Shown one piece after another: positions 43,603 to 50,778 of a stretch of 64,000 nucleotides of DNA. Each line of letters starts with the position of its first letter. Positions within the stretch are counted from its first letter, which is position 1. The notes beneath the pieces were generated by a model. That model did no database searches. It saw nothing but the letters and a program-made list of their open reading frames with translations, and had not been told where the DNA came from. Source of the DNA: Hymenobacter jeongseonensis (GTDB lineage: Bacteria; Bacteroidota; Bacteroidia; Cytophagales; Hymenobacteraceae); assembly GCF_015694725.1 (NCBI RefSeq), contig NZ_JADQDQ010000008.1, positions 62,001 to 126,000 of the forward strand, given 5' to 3'. The position numbers and the translations under genes are program-made.

Positions 43603-44760
43603 ATGAATACCGAAGTAAAAGGAAGAGTACTCGTCGCGATGAGCGGCGGAATTGACTCCAGTGTCGCCGCCGTGCTGTTGCACGAGCAAGGCTACGAAGT
43701 GGTCGGGATGACCATGAAAACCTGGGATTACGCCAGCGCGGGCGGGTCCAAAAAAGAAACCGGCTGCTGCTCGCTCGACAGCATCAACGATGCCCGCGAT
43801 ATTGCCGTGCAGCTGGGTTTTCCGCACTACATCATCGATATCCGGGACGAGTTTGGCGACTTCGTTATCGACAACTTCACCGATGAGTACCTCGCCGGCC
43901 GCACGCCCAACCCCTGCGTGCTCTGCAATACCCACATCAAGTGGGATGCCCTGCTGCGCCGCGCCGACCAACTCGGCTGCCAGTTCATTGCCACCGGCCA
44001 CTACGCCAACATCCGCAAGGATGCCGAAACCGGCCGCTTTGTGGTGAGCAAAGGCCTCGACGAAAACAAAGACCAAAGCTATGCCCTCTGGGGCGTGAGC
44101 CAAGAGAGCTTGAGCCGCACGCTGTTTCCGCTGGGCGGCATGCGCAAAACCGAAATTTATGACGAAGCCCGTCGGCGCGGCTTCACCGAGTTGGTGAACA
44201 AGCCCGAGAGCTACGAAATCTGCTTTATTCCCGACAACGACTACCGGGGCTTTCTGCGGCGGCGCGTGCCGGGCCTGGAAGCCCGCGTGGCCGGCGGCAA
44301 CTTCGTGACCAAAAACGGCCGCGTCATCGGCAAGCACGAAGGCTATCCGTTTTACACCATTGGCCAGCGCAAGGGCCTGGGTGTGGCGCTCGGTTACCCC
44401 GCATTCGTGCTGGAAATTCGTCCCGATACCAACGAAGTGGTGTTGGGCAACTACGACGAACTGGCCAGCACAGCCACTGTGGTGGGCAAGCTCAACATGG
44501 GCAAGCGAGCCAGCCTCGCGGGCCTGGGCCTAGTGCCGGCCGTGGTGAAAGTGCGCTACAACCACGACGGCTCGCCCGCGTTCTTGGAAGAAGTAGACGG
44601 TAAAATCAGGGTCTATTTCGAGGAGGCGGTGCACGCCATCACGCCGGGGCAGGCGGCCGTGTTCTACGACGGCCAGGACGTACTGGGCGGCGGTTGGATT
44701 GAGCGCCACGTAATTGGAGAATTCCCCTTACCTTTTGCTGTTGCGGAATCTATCCGCTAA
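43603..44760 (+). CDS. mnmA: tRNA-specific 2-thiouridylase MnmA
   Basis: MnmA inserts sulfur at U34 of tRNA Lys, Glu and Gln. From the ATG at 43603 the protein is 385 residues. The PP-loop AMSGGIDSSVAAVLL lies near residues 13-27. The catalytic pair is Cys108 (NPCVLCN, followed by HIKW) and Cys207 (SYEICFIPD), at the positions expected from the E. coli Cys102/Cys199 pair. The C-terminal YPFYTIGQRKGLG and barrel domain are present. A GTG at 43585 is less likely as start. The lipoprotein and S8 protease genes follow in the same direction. Confidence 0.96.
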   Translation: MNTEVKGRVLVAMSGGIDSSVAAVLLHEQGYEVVGMTMKTWDYASAGGSKKETGCCSLDSINDARDIAVQLGFPHYIIDIRDEFGDFVIDNFTDEYLAGRTPNPCVLCNTHIKWDALLRRADQLGCQFIATGHYANIRKDAETGRFVVSKGLDENKDQSYALWGVSQESLSRTLFPLGGMRKTEIYDEARRRGFTELVNKPESYEICFIPDNDYRGFLRRRVPGLEARVAGGNFVTKNGRVIGKHEGYPFYTIGQRKGLGVALGYPAFVLEIRPDTNEVVLGNYDELASTATVVGKLNMGKRASLAGLGLVPAVVKVRYNHDGSPAFLEEVDGKIRVYFEEAVHAITPGQAAVFYDGQDVLGGGWIERHVIGEFPLPFAVAESIR

Positions 44761-44788
44761 GTCAATCCAGCTCCTTTTCTGCCCCTAT

Positions 44789-45598
44789 ATGCATTTTTTT
44801 GTATCGACTTTGAAGGCGAAAGCGGCTGCTGGCCGTGCGGGGCTGGCGCTGGTAGCGGCGGCCCTGTGCCTGGCTAGCTGTAAGAATGAAACCATGCCGG
44901 CACCGGAAACGGGGAAGGACTTCTACCCAATTGCGGTGGGGAATTTCTGGACCTATGCCGTTGTGGACACTACTTGGAGCCAGGCAACGGGCCAGGGTTC
45001 GGGGCTGATAACCAGCGTGCCCACCGCAACCGTGTACGAATTCAAGGAGACAATCAACGAAACCTTCACCGATGCGGCCGGCAAAACGGCGTACCGCATG
45101 GTGCGCTCCGTGAAAGTGCCGCCGAGTACGACCTTCCGGAACGACAGCGTTTTTGTGCTGAGTGCCACTGACCAGTTTGTGGCCCTGAACCGCAACAACA
45201 CCCGCACGCTGGAGCTAATCTTCCCGGTGCGCGAAGGCCGTTCGTGGAACCTGAACGCCTTCAATAATAACTTCAACGACACCATTACCGCCGAAACCCG
45301 CCAGTACAGCCGGATTGGGGAGGCCTTTACCACGGCCGCGGTGGGCAGTGCGCCCGCACAGACCTATGCCGAAACCCTGACCACCAAAAACACCGGAGCC
45401 GCGGCCGAAAACAGTTTGGTAAAGCGTTCCAGCTACCAGCAGGTGTTTGCCAAGGGCGTGGGGCCGGTTTTTCGTCGCCGGGTCAACATCCTTCCCTACA
45501 CCTATGTTGATTTCAACGGGAATCAGGTTTATCCGCCCGGTGCGTACACATTGGGTTTTTCGCGCGAAGAAACACTGATTGATTACGGCCCCCGCTAG
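44789..45598 (+). CDS. lipoprotein of unknown function
   Basis: The 269-residue protein starts at the ATG at 44789, which begins a basic then hydrophobic leader ending in CLASC (lipidated Cys32); a frame starting at 44714 overlaps mnmA and is rejected. The mature part opens with TGKDFYPIAVGNFWTYAVVDTTW, a pattern common to Bacteroidota lipoproteins with a beta-sandwich, and contains repeated beta-strand-rich segments (YRMVRSVKVPPS, TRTLELIFPVREGRSWNLN). The function is not recognised. It is placed 28 bp after mnmA and 39 bp before the S8 protease gene. Confidence 0.68.
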   Translation: MHFFVSTLKAKAAAGRAGLALVAAALCLASCKNETMPAPETGKDFYPIAVGNFWTYAVVDTTWSQATGQGSGLITSVPTATVYEFKETINETFTDAAGKTAYRMVRSVKVPPSTTFRNDSVFVLSATDQFVALNRNNTRTLELIFPVREGRSWNLNAFNNNFNDTITAETRQYSRIGEAFTTAAVGSAPAQTYAETLTTKNTGAAAENSLVKRSSYQQVFAKGVGPVFRRRVNILPYTYVDFNGNQVYPPGAYTLGFSREETLIDYGPR

Positions 45599-45637
45599 GC
45601 GGTCTGCTCACTTCCTTCCTCTTAGTTCTGGTTCTCG

Positions 45638-47335
45638 ATGGTATTTTCTTTAGCAAAAAGCCTGGCAGTAGTTTTGGCGGCTGGCTTGCTCAACGTGCTG
45701 GCGGTGGCCCCCGCTGTGGCGCAAGGCACGGTACGGCGCCATTTGGTTTACTTCCGTGACAAAGCGGGAACGCCGTTTTCGGTGGCCCAGCCGCAGGCCT
45801 TTCTTTCGGCGCGCTCGGTGGCCCGGCGCACCCGCCAAGGCATTGCCGTGCTTCCCCGCGACCTGCCCGTGAACCCCGCTTACGTGACGCAGGTGCGTGG
45901 CGTCAGCGGCCGGCCCGAGGTGCTGTACACGTCTCGATGGTTCAACGCCGCGGTTGTGTCCTGCGATTCGGCCACTTTGGCCCGCATCACGGCGTTGCCT
46001 GCGGTGCGCAGTGCCGCTACCCTCAACCGCAGCTTCCGGAGCGTATCGCCCACGCTGCCACCGGAGCAAGTGGCCCCGGCGGCGGCCCGCGGCACCGTGG
46101 CTACGCGCGCTAAATACGGCATGGCGTATCGCCAAAACGAGCAGATTGGCGCCCTGGCAATGCACGATGCCGGCTTTCGCGGCGAAGGCATGCAGATTGC
46201 CGTCTTCGACGCTGGATTCCCGGGAGTTAACCAGATTCCGGCGCTCCAGCCGCTCTACCAGGAGCAGCGCTTGGTGAGCACCCGCAATTTTGTGGACGGC
46301 GGCCGCGACGTGTACCAGCGCAGCAGCCACGGCACCAACTGCTTGTCGGCCATGGCGGGCAATCAGGAAGGATTCTACATCGGCAGCGCGCCCAAGGCCA
46401 CGTTCCATTTGTGCCTCACCGAAGACGTGAATTCCGAGCATCCCATTGAAGAAGCCAATTGGCTGGCCGCGGCAGAGTACGCCGATTCCGTGGGCGTGGA
46501 TATCATCAGTTCCTCGCTGGGCTACACCACCTTCGATGCACCGTCGGTATCCTACACCTACGCCGATATGAACGGCAAAACGGCCATCAGCTCGCGCGCT
46601 GCCACCATTGCGGCCCGCGTGGGCATTCTGGTGGTGAGTGCTGCCGGCAATGAAGGCGCTAACCCCTGGCGGTACATCTCGGCCCCGGCCGATGCCGATT
46701 CTATCATTTCGGTGGGTGCGGTGGACTCTTTGGGCATCCGGGCCAGCTTTAGCAGCTACGGGCCAACTTCCGACGGCCGCGTGAAGCCCACGCTGGCGGC
46801 CATGGGCCGCGCCGCGGCCGTGCTGGCACCGAATGGCACGGCGTTCCGGGGCAACGGCACTTCTTATGCCTGCCCCATTTTGGCCGGCATGGTGGCCGGG
46901 TTCTGGCAAGCCAACCCTACGCTCACCGCCCAGCAAGTAATTGCCGCATTGCGCAACACCGCTTCGCAAAGCACCGCGCCCAATGCCAGCCTGGGCTACG
47001 GCATTCCAAATTTTGTAAAAGCCTACAACGCGTTAAATCCCGGCACCCCGTTGGATACGACGGACGGCCGGGCCGCCAGTGGCGAGGAGTTGGGATTGTT
47101 TCCGAATCCCATTGGCGACGGATTGCTGACGCTGGCCCTGCCCGCCGAGCTGCGGGGCAAGCCGTTGAGCGTGCGCGTGCTGGATGCCCGCGGGGCCGTG
47201 GTTGGCAGGCAGCAGCTGGCGGCAAGCACGGCCACCACAGCTCCCTTGAAACTTGGCCGCTTGGCAAAAGGGACTTACCTCTGTGAAGTGAGTGCCGGAA
47301 GCGTGCGCCGCACCGTCAAGTTTGTGCAGCAATAA
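45638..47335 (+). CDS. subtilisin-like (S8) protease with T9SS sorting domain
   Basis: The 565-residue protein has a signal peptide (MVFSLAKSLAVVLAAGLLNV, then LAVAPAVAQ), a pro-region (about 30-160), and an S8 catalytic domain with Asp191 (VFDAGFPG), His231 (SSHGTNCLSAMAG), the oxyanion Asn338 (SAAGNEG) and Ser409 (GNGTSYACPILAG). The C-terminal 80 residues form a T9SS sorting domain (LGLFPNPIGDGLL, LAKGTYLCEV, VKFVQQ). All catalytic residues are present. It is secreted to the cell surface or medium. A perfect hairpin terminator follows. Confidence 0.92.
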   Translation: MVFSLAKSLAVVLAAGLLNVLAVAPAVAQGTVRRHLVYFRDKAGTPFSVAQPQAFLSARSVARRTRQGIAVLPRDLPVNPAYVTQVRGVSGRPEVLYTSRWFNAAVVSCDSATLARITALPAVRSAATLNRSFRSVSPTLPPEQVAPAAARGTVATRAKYGMAYRQNEQIGALAMHDAGFRGEGMQIAVFDAGFPGVNQIPALQPLYQEQRLVSTRNFVDGGRDVYQRSSHGTNCLSAMAGNQEGFYIGSAPKATFHLCLTEDVNSEHPIEEANWLAAAEYADSVGVDIISSSLGYTTFDAPSVSYTYADMNGKTAISSRAATIAARVGILVVSAAGNEGANPWRYISAPADADSIISVGAVDSLGIRASFSSYGPTSDGRVKPTLAAMGRAAAVLAPNGTAFRGNGTSYACPILAGMVAGFWQANPTLTAQQVIAALRNTASQSTAPNASLGYGIPNFVKAYNALNPGTPLDTTDGRAASGEELGLFPNPIGDGLLTLALPAELRGKPLSVRVLDARGAVVGRQQLAASTATTAPLKLGRLAKGTYLCEVSAGSVRRTVKFVQQ

Positions 47336-47349
47336 CCGCCACACTTCGC

Positions 47350-47389
47350 AGCAATAAAAAAGGCGCTGCACAGCGCCTTTTTTATTGCT
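47350..47389 (+). terminator. rho-independent terminator
   Basis: The arms AGCAATAAAAAAGGCGCTG and CAGCGCCTTTTTTATTGCT are exact complements around a 2-nt centre (real loop a few bases larger), 14 bp past the S8 protease stop. Confidence 0.9.
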
Positions 47390-47472
47390 TTTTAGGTTGA
47401 ATATCCGCTTGTTTATCAGGGTGATATTTCGTAATTTTAAACCTTCAATTCACCTACTATTTCTTGCATTTC

Positions 47473-47796
47473 ATGTTGCAAATGATGATTTCCAAGCGCA
47501 TTGGGCGCAAGCAGTTTCACTTCACCGTGCAGGGGAATAATTTCCATGAAACCGTAGCCGAATACGACCGGCTCAGCTTCTCGGATGTAGCAGCTTGTGG
47601 CCTCTGTGGTTCCGATAACCTGGACCTGACGAGTCGCGTGGCGCAGGATAAATTCAAGTACACCTCCATCCGATGCCTCGATTGCCGGGCCGACCTGACC
47701 TTCGGCAAAACCCAGAAGGACGACCAAACGGTGTTTTTGCGCCGCCGCGAAGGCGGCGAACTCGACTGGCGGGCCATGGATAAATCCGACCGCTAA
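47473..47796 (+). CDS. small zinc-ribbon protein
   Basis: From the ATG at 47473 the protein is 107 residues, cytoplasmic, with two CXXC pairs, CGLC and CLDC, spaced 22 residues apart, forming a probable zinc ribbon. The N-terminal half (SKRIGRKQFHFTVQGNNFHE) is a basic beta-rich stretch; the last third is Asp/Arg-rich. The layout suggests a nucleic-acid or protein-binding adaptor. The family is not recognised. A TTG at 47464 is less likely than this ATG; ATGs at 47482 and 47485 are also possible. It has its own terminator at 47845-47877. Confidence 0.62.
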   Translation: MLQMMISKRIGRKQFHFTVQGNNFHETVAEYDRLSFSDVAACGLCGSDNLDLTSRVAQDKFKYTSIRCLDCRADLTFGKTQKDDQTVFLRRREGGELDWRAMDKSDR

Positions 47797-47844
47797 TCAT
47801 TTAATCAATCGGCCGCCCGCGCGGTTGTGCTTGCACTAAGTCTC

Positions 47845-47877
47845 AAGAACGGCCCCTGGCTTCCGGGTGCCGTTCTT
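47845..47877 (+). terminator. hairpin downstream of zinc-ribbon gene
   Basis: The arms AAGAACGGC and GCCGTTCTT flank a 15-nt partly self-pairing loop, 48 bp past the stop; a short T run follows. Confidence 0.65.
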
Positions 47878-47925
47878 TGCATTTGAATCCGGGGCGCTTG
47901 CCCCCTGCTTTTAACTCAAGACAGG

Positions 47926-48516
47926 ATGTTTACTGGAATTATTGAAGGGTTGGGCACCATTGTGGCCGTCGATACCCAAGGCAGCAACCGACACTTTACC
48001 GTCGCGTCGCCGTTTGCCGCCGAATTAAAAATCGACCAAAGCGTGGCCCACGACGGCGTGTGCCTGACCGTGGTGGCCGTAGACGCCGCGGCGGGCACCC
48101 ACATCGTCACGGCCATCGACGAAACCCTGCGCGTGACCAACCTGGGGCACTGGCAACCCGGCCGGCACGTCAACTTAGAGCGTTGCTTGGCGGCCAATGG
48201 CCGCTTCGATGGGCACATTGTGCAAGGCCACGTCGATGCCACGGCCACTTGCCTGAGTGTGACCGACCAGCAGGGTTCCTGGCTGTTTCGGTTTGGCCAC
48301 GCGCCCGGTCCCGGTCGCCTGACCGTGGAGAAAGGCTCCATTTGCGTGAATGGCACCAGCCTGACCTGCTTCGAAAGCACGGACGAGAACTTTACCGTAG
48401 CCATTATTCCTTACACCTACGAGCACACAAGCTTTCACCAGCTGCGCGCGGGCGAGACCGTGAATCTGGAGTTTGACATTGTGGGAAAATACGTGGCCAA
48501 ACTGCTGGGGCGTTGA
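47926..48516 (+). CDS. ribE: riboflavin synthase alpha subunit
   Basis: Riboflavin synthase dismutates two lumazines to riboflavin. The 196-residue protein shows the internal duplication of the family: MFTGIIEGLGTI at the N-terminus, VAHDGVCLTVV in the first half, GHIVQGHVDATA opening the second half and ICVNGTSLT as the second-barrel counterpart. Length agrees with the 200-residue family. No other riboflavin gene is near and no FMN riboswitch was seen upstream. It is convergent with the flavin reductase gene, 47 bp between stops, so both might meet the short GGGGC/GCCCC hairpin at the stop. Confidence 0.95.
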   Translation: MFTGIIEGLGTIVAVDTQGSNRHFTVASPFAAELKIDQSVAHDGVCLTVVAVDAAAGTHIVTAIDETLRVTNLGHWQPGRHVNLERCLAANGRFDGHIVQGHVDATATCLSVTDQQGSWLFRFGHAPGPGRLTVEKGSICVNGTSLTCFESTDENFTVAIIPYTYEHTSFHQLRAGETVNLEFDIVGKYVAKLLGR

Positions 48517-48563
48517 GCCCCGTCCGCCTTTTGGCCGCGCAAATTGCGGCCAGCCGATGCCCG

Positions 48564-49127
48564 TTAGGTTGTGGCTGGGTTGAGAAAGAAGGTTTGCGCC
48601 TGCTTTAAGGCTGCTGCGTCCTGCTGAATGTCGTTGGGTCGGGAGCCGGTGCCGTAGAGCATGCCGCCCCATCGCATGTCCATGAATTGGGCAGTGAGGC
48701 GGAGGGTGGCCTCTAGTGGCTTGGCTTCGTCTCGCTTGCCGCTGCTCACGATGATGGCCCACAAGGTTTTTCCCTGCATCTGCTCGCTAAAAGCGATGTT
48801 GGGAGTGCGGAGCCAGGCGTTCCAATAATCGAGGTAATGTTTGGCCGCAGCCGGCAAGCTATACAAGTAGAGCGGCGCCGCGAGCACCACATCCGTTGCG
48901 TCGAGAGTAGCTTCCAACAGCAGTTGGGCGTTGCCCGTAGGGGCGTGAAACGCGCCCGTGTGGCGCAGGTCCACAAACTCTGGCAGCGCGTGGTCGCTCA
49001 AATGCAGCCAGCGCTGTCCGGTTTGAGCGGGCAGTGGATGCGCGGCGCAGTACGCCAACTGCTCGCTATTTCCGAGCCGACGGGTGCTGGAAAGCAGAAA
49101 AAGAAAGCGGCGGGCTGAGTCAGACAT
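48564..49127 (-). CDS. flavodoxin-like NAD(P)H-dependent FMN reductase family protein
   Basis: The 187-residue protein has a flavodoxin-like fold with FLFLLSSTRRLGNSEQLA near the start (phosphate-binding loop), TDVVLAAPLYLYSLPAAAKHYLDYW (central, here in parts: VVLAAPLYLYSLPA) and GKTLWAIIVSSGKRDEA. These are features of NAD(P)H-dependent oxidoreductases that use FMN. The substrate is unknown. It is the last gene in the run hemF-PAP2-reductase; the PAP2 stop is 12 bp upstream of its start. Confidence 0.8.
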   Translation of the reverse strand: MSDSARRFLFLLSSTRRLGNSEQLAYCAAHPLPAQTGQRWLHLSDHALPEFVDLRHTGAFHAPTGNAQLLLEATLDATDVVLAAPLYLYSLPAAAKHYLDYWNAWLRTPNIAFSEQMQGKTLWAIIVSSGKRDEAKPLEATLRLTAQFMDMRWGGMLYGTGSRPNDIQQDAAALKQAQTFFLNPATT

Positions 49128-49139
49128 AAAGAATGTTGC

Positions 49140-49718
49140 CTAAGTGGGAAGCGGCCGGCCCCGAGCCGCCAAGTGCCGGAAAGCCGTGGCGGCCCCCCAG
49201 CCCAACAGGCTGCCCAGAGCGGCGCCGCCCAGTACATCAGTCGGATAGTGAGCGCCAAGATACATGCGACTGTACGACATTAATAGCGCCCACAGAAAAG
49301 CCGCAATTTTAAGGGCCCGAAACCGACCCGGGGCCAGCACCACCGCCAGAAAAACGGCTAACGCAAAAGAATTGGCCGCGTGCGACGATAAAAATCCAAA
49401 CTGGCCGCCGCAGCCATTGGGCAGGTGAAGCAAACCATTGAGTTGCGGGTCGTGGCAGGGCCGGAGCCGGGCAAAAAAAGGCTTGAATAAGCGACTGGTA
49501 ATGATATCGGCCAAGCCAACGGCCCCGATTACCAGTGGAAGCAGCAGCAAAGCCTGTCGGCGAAACAAGTAAATAAGAAAGCCAATGAGCAGGGCATAGG
49601 CCGGAATCCAGGCCGTGCGCTCGGAAGCGAACCCCATAACGGCATCCAGAAACGGATTTTGGGCCCGGTTCACGGCCAGCAAGAGCTGAATGTCGAGGGC
49701 TTTGATGAATTCAAGCAT
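49140..49718 (-). CDS. PAP2-family membrane phosphatase
   Basis: The 192-residue protein has five or six membrane helices and the three PAP2 motifs: KPFFARLRPC (motif 1), SSHAANSFALAV (motif 2, with SSHA in place of PSGH) and SRMYLGAHYPTDVLGG (motif 3, His and Asp). Members remove phosphate from phosphatidic acid, undecaprenyl pyrophosphate or similar lipids. Which one is used here cannot be told. Its start overlaps the hemF stop by 8 bp, so translation is probably coupled. Confidence 0.9.
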   Translation of the reverse strand: MLEFIKALDIQLLLAVNRAQNPFLDAVMGFASERTAWIPAYALLIGFLIYLFRRQALLLLPLVIGAVGLADIITSRLFKPFFARLRPCHDPQLNGLLHLPNGCGGQFGFLSSHAANSFALAVFLAVVLAPGRFRALKIAAFLWALLMSYSRMYLGAHYPTDVLGGAALGSLLGWGAATAFRHLAARGRPLPT

Positions 49719-50643
49719 TGGCCAGCCAATCTACTCCTTTGCGGAGCCATGCCAAGGTGGTGGCTTCCGGTGAGCCCGGTGCGGGCGGAGCGGGGTTGTA
49801 GGCCCAGCCCGTGCGCGGCGGCAGACTCATGAGAATGGACTCGGTGCGGCCGCCGGTTTCCAGTCCGAAACGTGTGCCGCGGTCAAACGCCAGATTGAAT
49901 TCGGCGTAACGGGCGCGGCGCAGGCTTTGCCAGGCTTCCTCGCGCTCCCCAAACGGCAGGGCGTGGTTTTCGGCCATGATTTCGGTGTAGAAAGGGCCAA
50001 ACAGCTCGGCCACGTCTTGCACGAATTGAAACAGCGCTTCCGCCGAACCGTCCGGTCCCACCGTCAGCCGGTCAAAGAAAATACCGCCCACCCCCCGGGT
50101 TTCTTGGCGATGCGGCAGGAAAAAATAATCATCGGCCCAGCGGGTGAATTTGGGGTAGTAGGCCGGGTTGTGCCGGTCGCACACTTCCCGGAGCCGGGCG
50201 TGGAAGCGACGGGCCTGCGCCTCGTTCACGTAAATGGGCGTGAGGTCGATGCCCCCACCAAACCAGCTTTCGCCGTTTCCGGCCTCAAAATACCGCACGT
50301 TCATGTGGATAATGGGCACCTGCGGGCTGCGCGGGTGCAGCACCACGCTCACACCAGTAGCATAAAAAGAAGGGTCGGGCATGTGCAGCTGCCGGGCGGC
50401 GGCCTCGCTCATTTGCCCCCAAACGGCCGAGAAACCGACGCCGCCTTTTTCGAGAATATGGCCCTTTTCCAGCACTTTGGAGCGGCCGCCGCCGCCGCCT
50501 TCGCGCTGCCAGGTATCGGTGAGGAAGTGGACCGCGCCGGAGTCGGCAGCTTCCAACTGCTGACAGAGGCGCAGCTGAAAGTCAGCCAACCACATTTCAA
50601 TTTCGGGCCGAATGGTGGGGGAGGATGTAGGAGCAGCGGGCAT
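49711..50643 (-). CDS. hemF: oxygen-dependent coproporphyrinogen III oxidase
   Basis: HemF decarboxylates coproporphyrinogen III to protoporphyrinogen IX using oxygen. The 310-residue protein starts at the ATG at 50643; the much longer open frame reaching 51912 runs antisense to the E1 gene and is rejected. Seen: FLTDTWQREGGGGGRS, GHILEKGGVGFSAVWG, HMNVRYFEAG, ESWFGGGIDLTPIYV, RHNPAYYPKFTRWADDYFFLPHR and the ARYAEFNLAFDRGTRFGL region. All family blocks are present. It heads a three-gene run with PAP2 and flavin reductase. A TATCTTTG box lies at 50730-50723 upstream. Confidence 0.96.
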   Translation of the reverse strand: MPAAPTSSPTIRPEIEMWLADFQLRLCQQLEAADSGAVHFLTDTWQREGGGGGRSKVLEKGHILEKGGVGFSAVWGQMSEAAARQLHMPDPSFYATGVSVVLHPRSPQVPIIHMNVRYFEAGNGESWFGGGIDLTPIYVNEAQARRFHARLREVCDRHNPAYYPKFTRWADDYFFLPHRQETRGVGGIFFDRLTVGPDGSAEALFQFVQDVAELFGPFYTEIMAENHALPFGEREEAWQSLRRARYAEFNLAFDRGTRFGLETGGRTESILMSLPPRTGWAYNPAPPAPGSPEATTLAWLRKGVDWLANA

Positions 50644-50722
50644 TGGAATGCGGAATACAGGGAAAACTCTGCAAGGGGAGCACAGCGAATGAGGCAAAAA
50701 CAGCGGCCTGCTCATGCGGCCA

Positions 50723-50730
50723 CAAAGATA
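50723..50730 (-). promoter_or_regulatory. -7 box for hemF
   Basis: On the minus strand TATCTTTG fits TAnnTTTG and lies 79 nt before the hemF start. No -33 TTG at the right distance was found. Confidence 0.45.
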
Positions 50731-50747
50731 GGCTCGCGGGTGGGGTG

Positions 50748-50755
50748 TACTTTTG
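50748..50755 (+). promoter_or_regulatory. -7 box for the E1 dehydrogenase gene
   Basis: TACTTTTG fits TAnnTTTG and lies 23 nt before the ATG at 50779, so the leader would be short. The box is back-to-back with the hemF box. Confidence 0.45.
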
Positions 50756-50778
50756 TGGCCTAACTTCTCACGCTTCTG

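Noticed and set aside
45650-46969. 439-codon minus-strand frame opposite the S8 protease
   Set aside because: Antisense shadow; the protease frame carries the full catalytic triad.
47926-48516. FMN riboswitch upstream of riboflavin synthase
   Set aside because: Only about 130 bp upstream, filled by a zinc-ribbon gene end and its hairpin; no conserved riboswitch elements seen.
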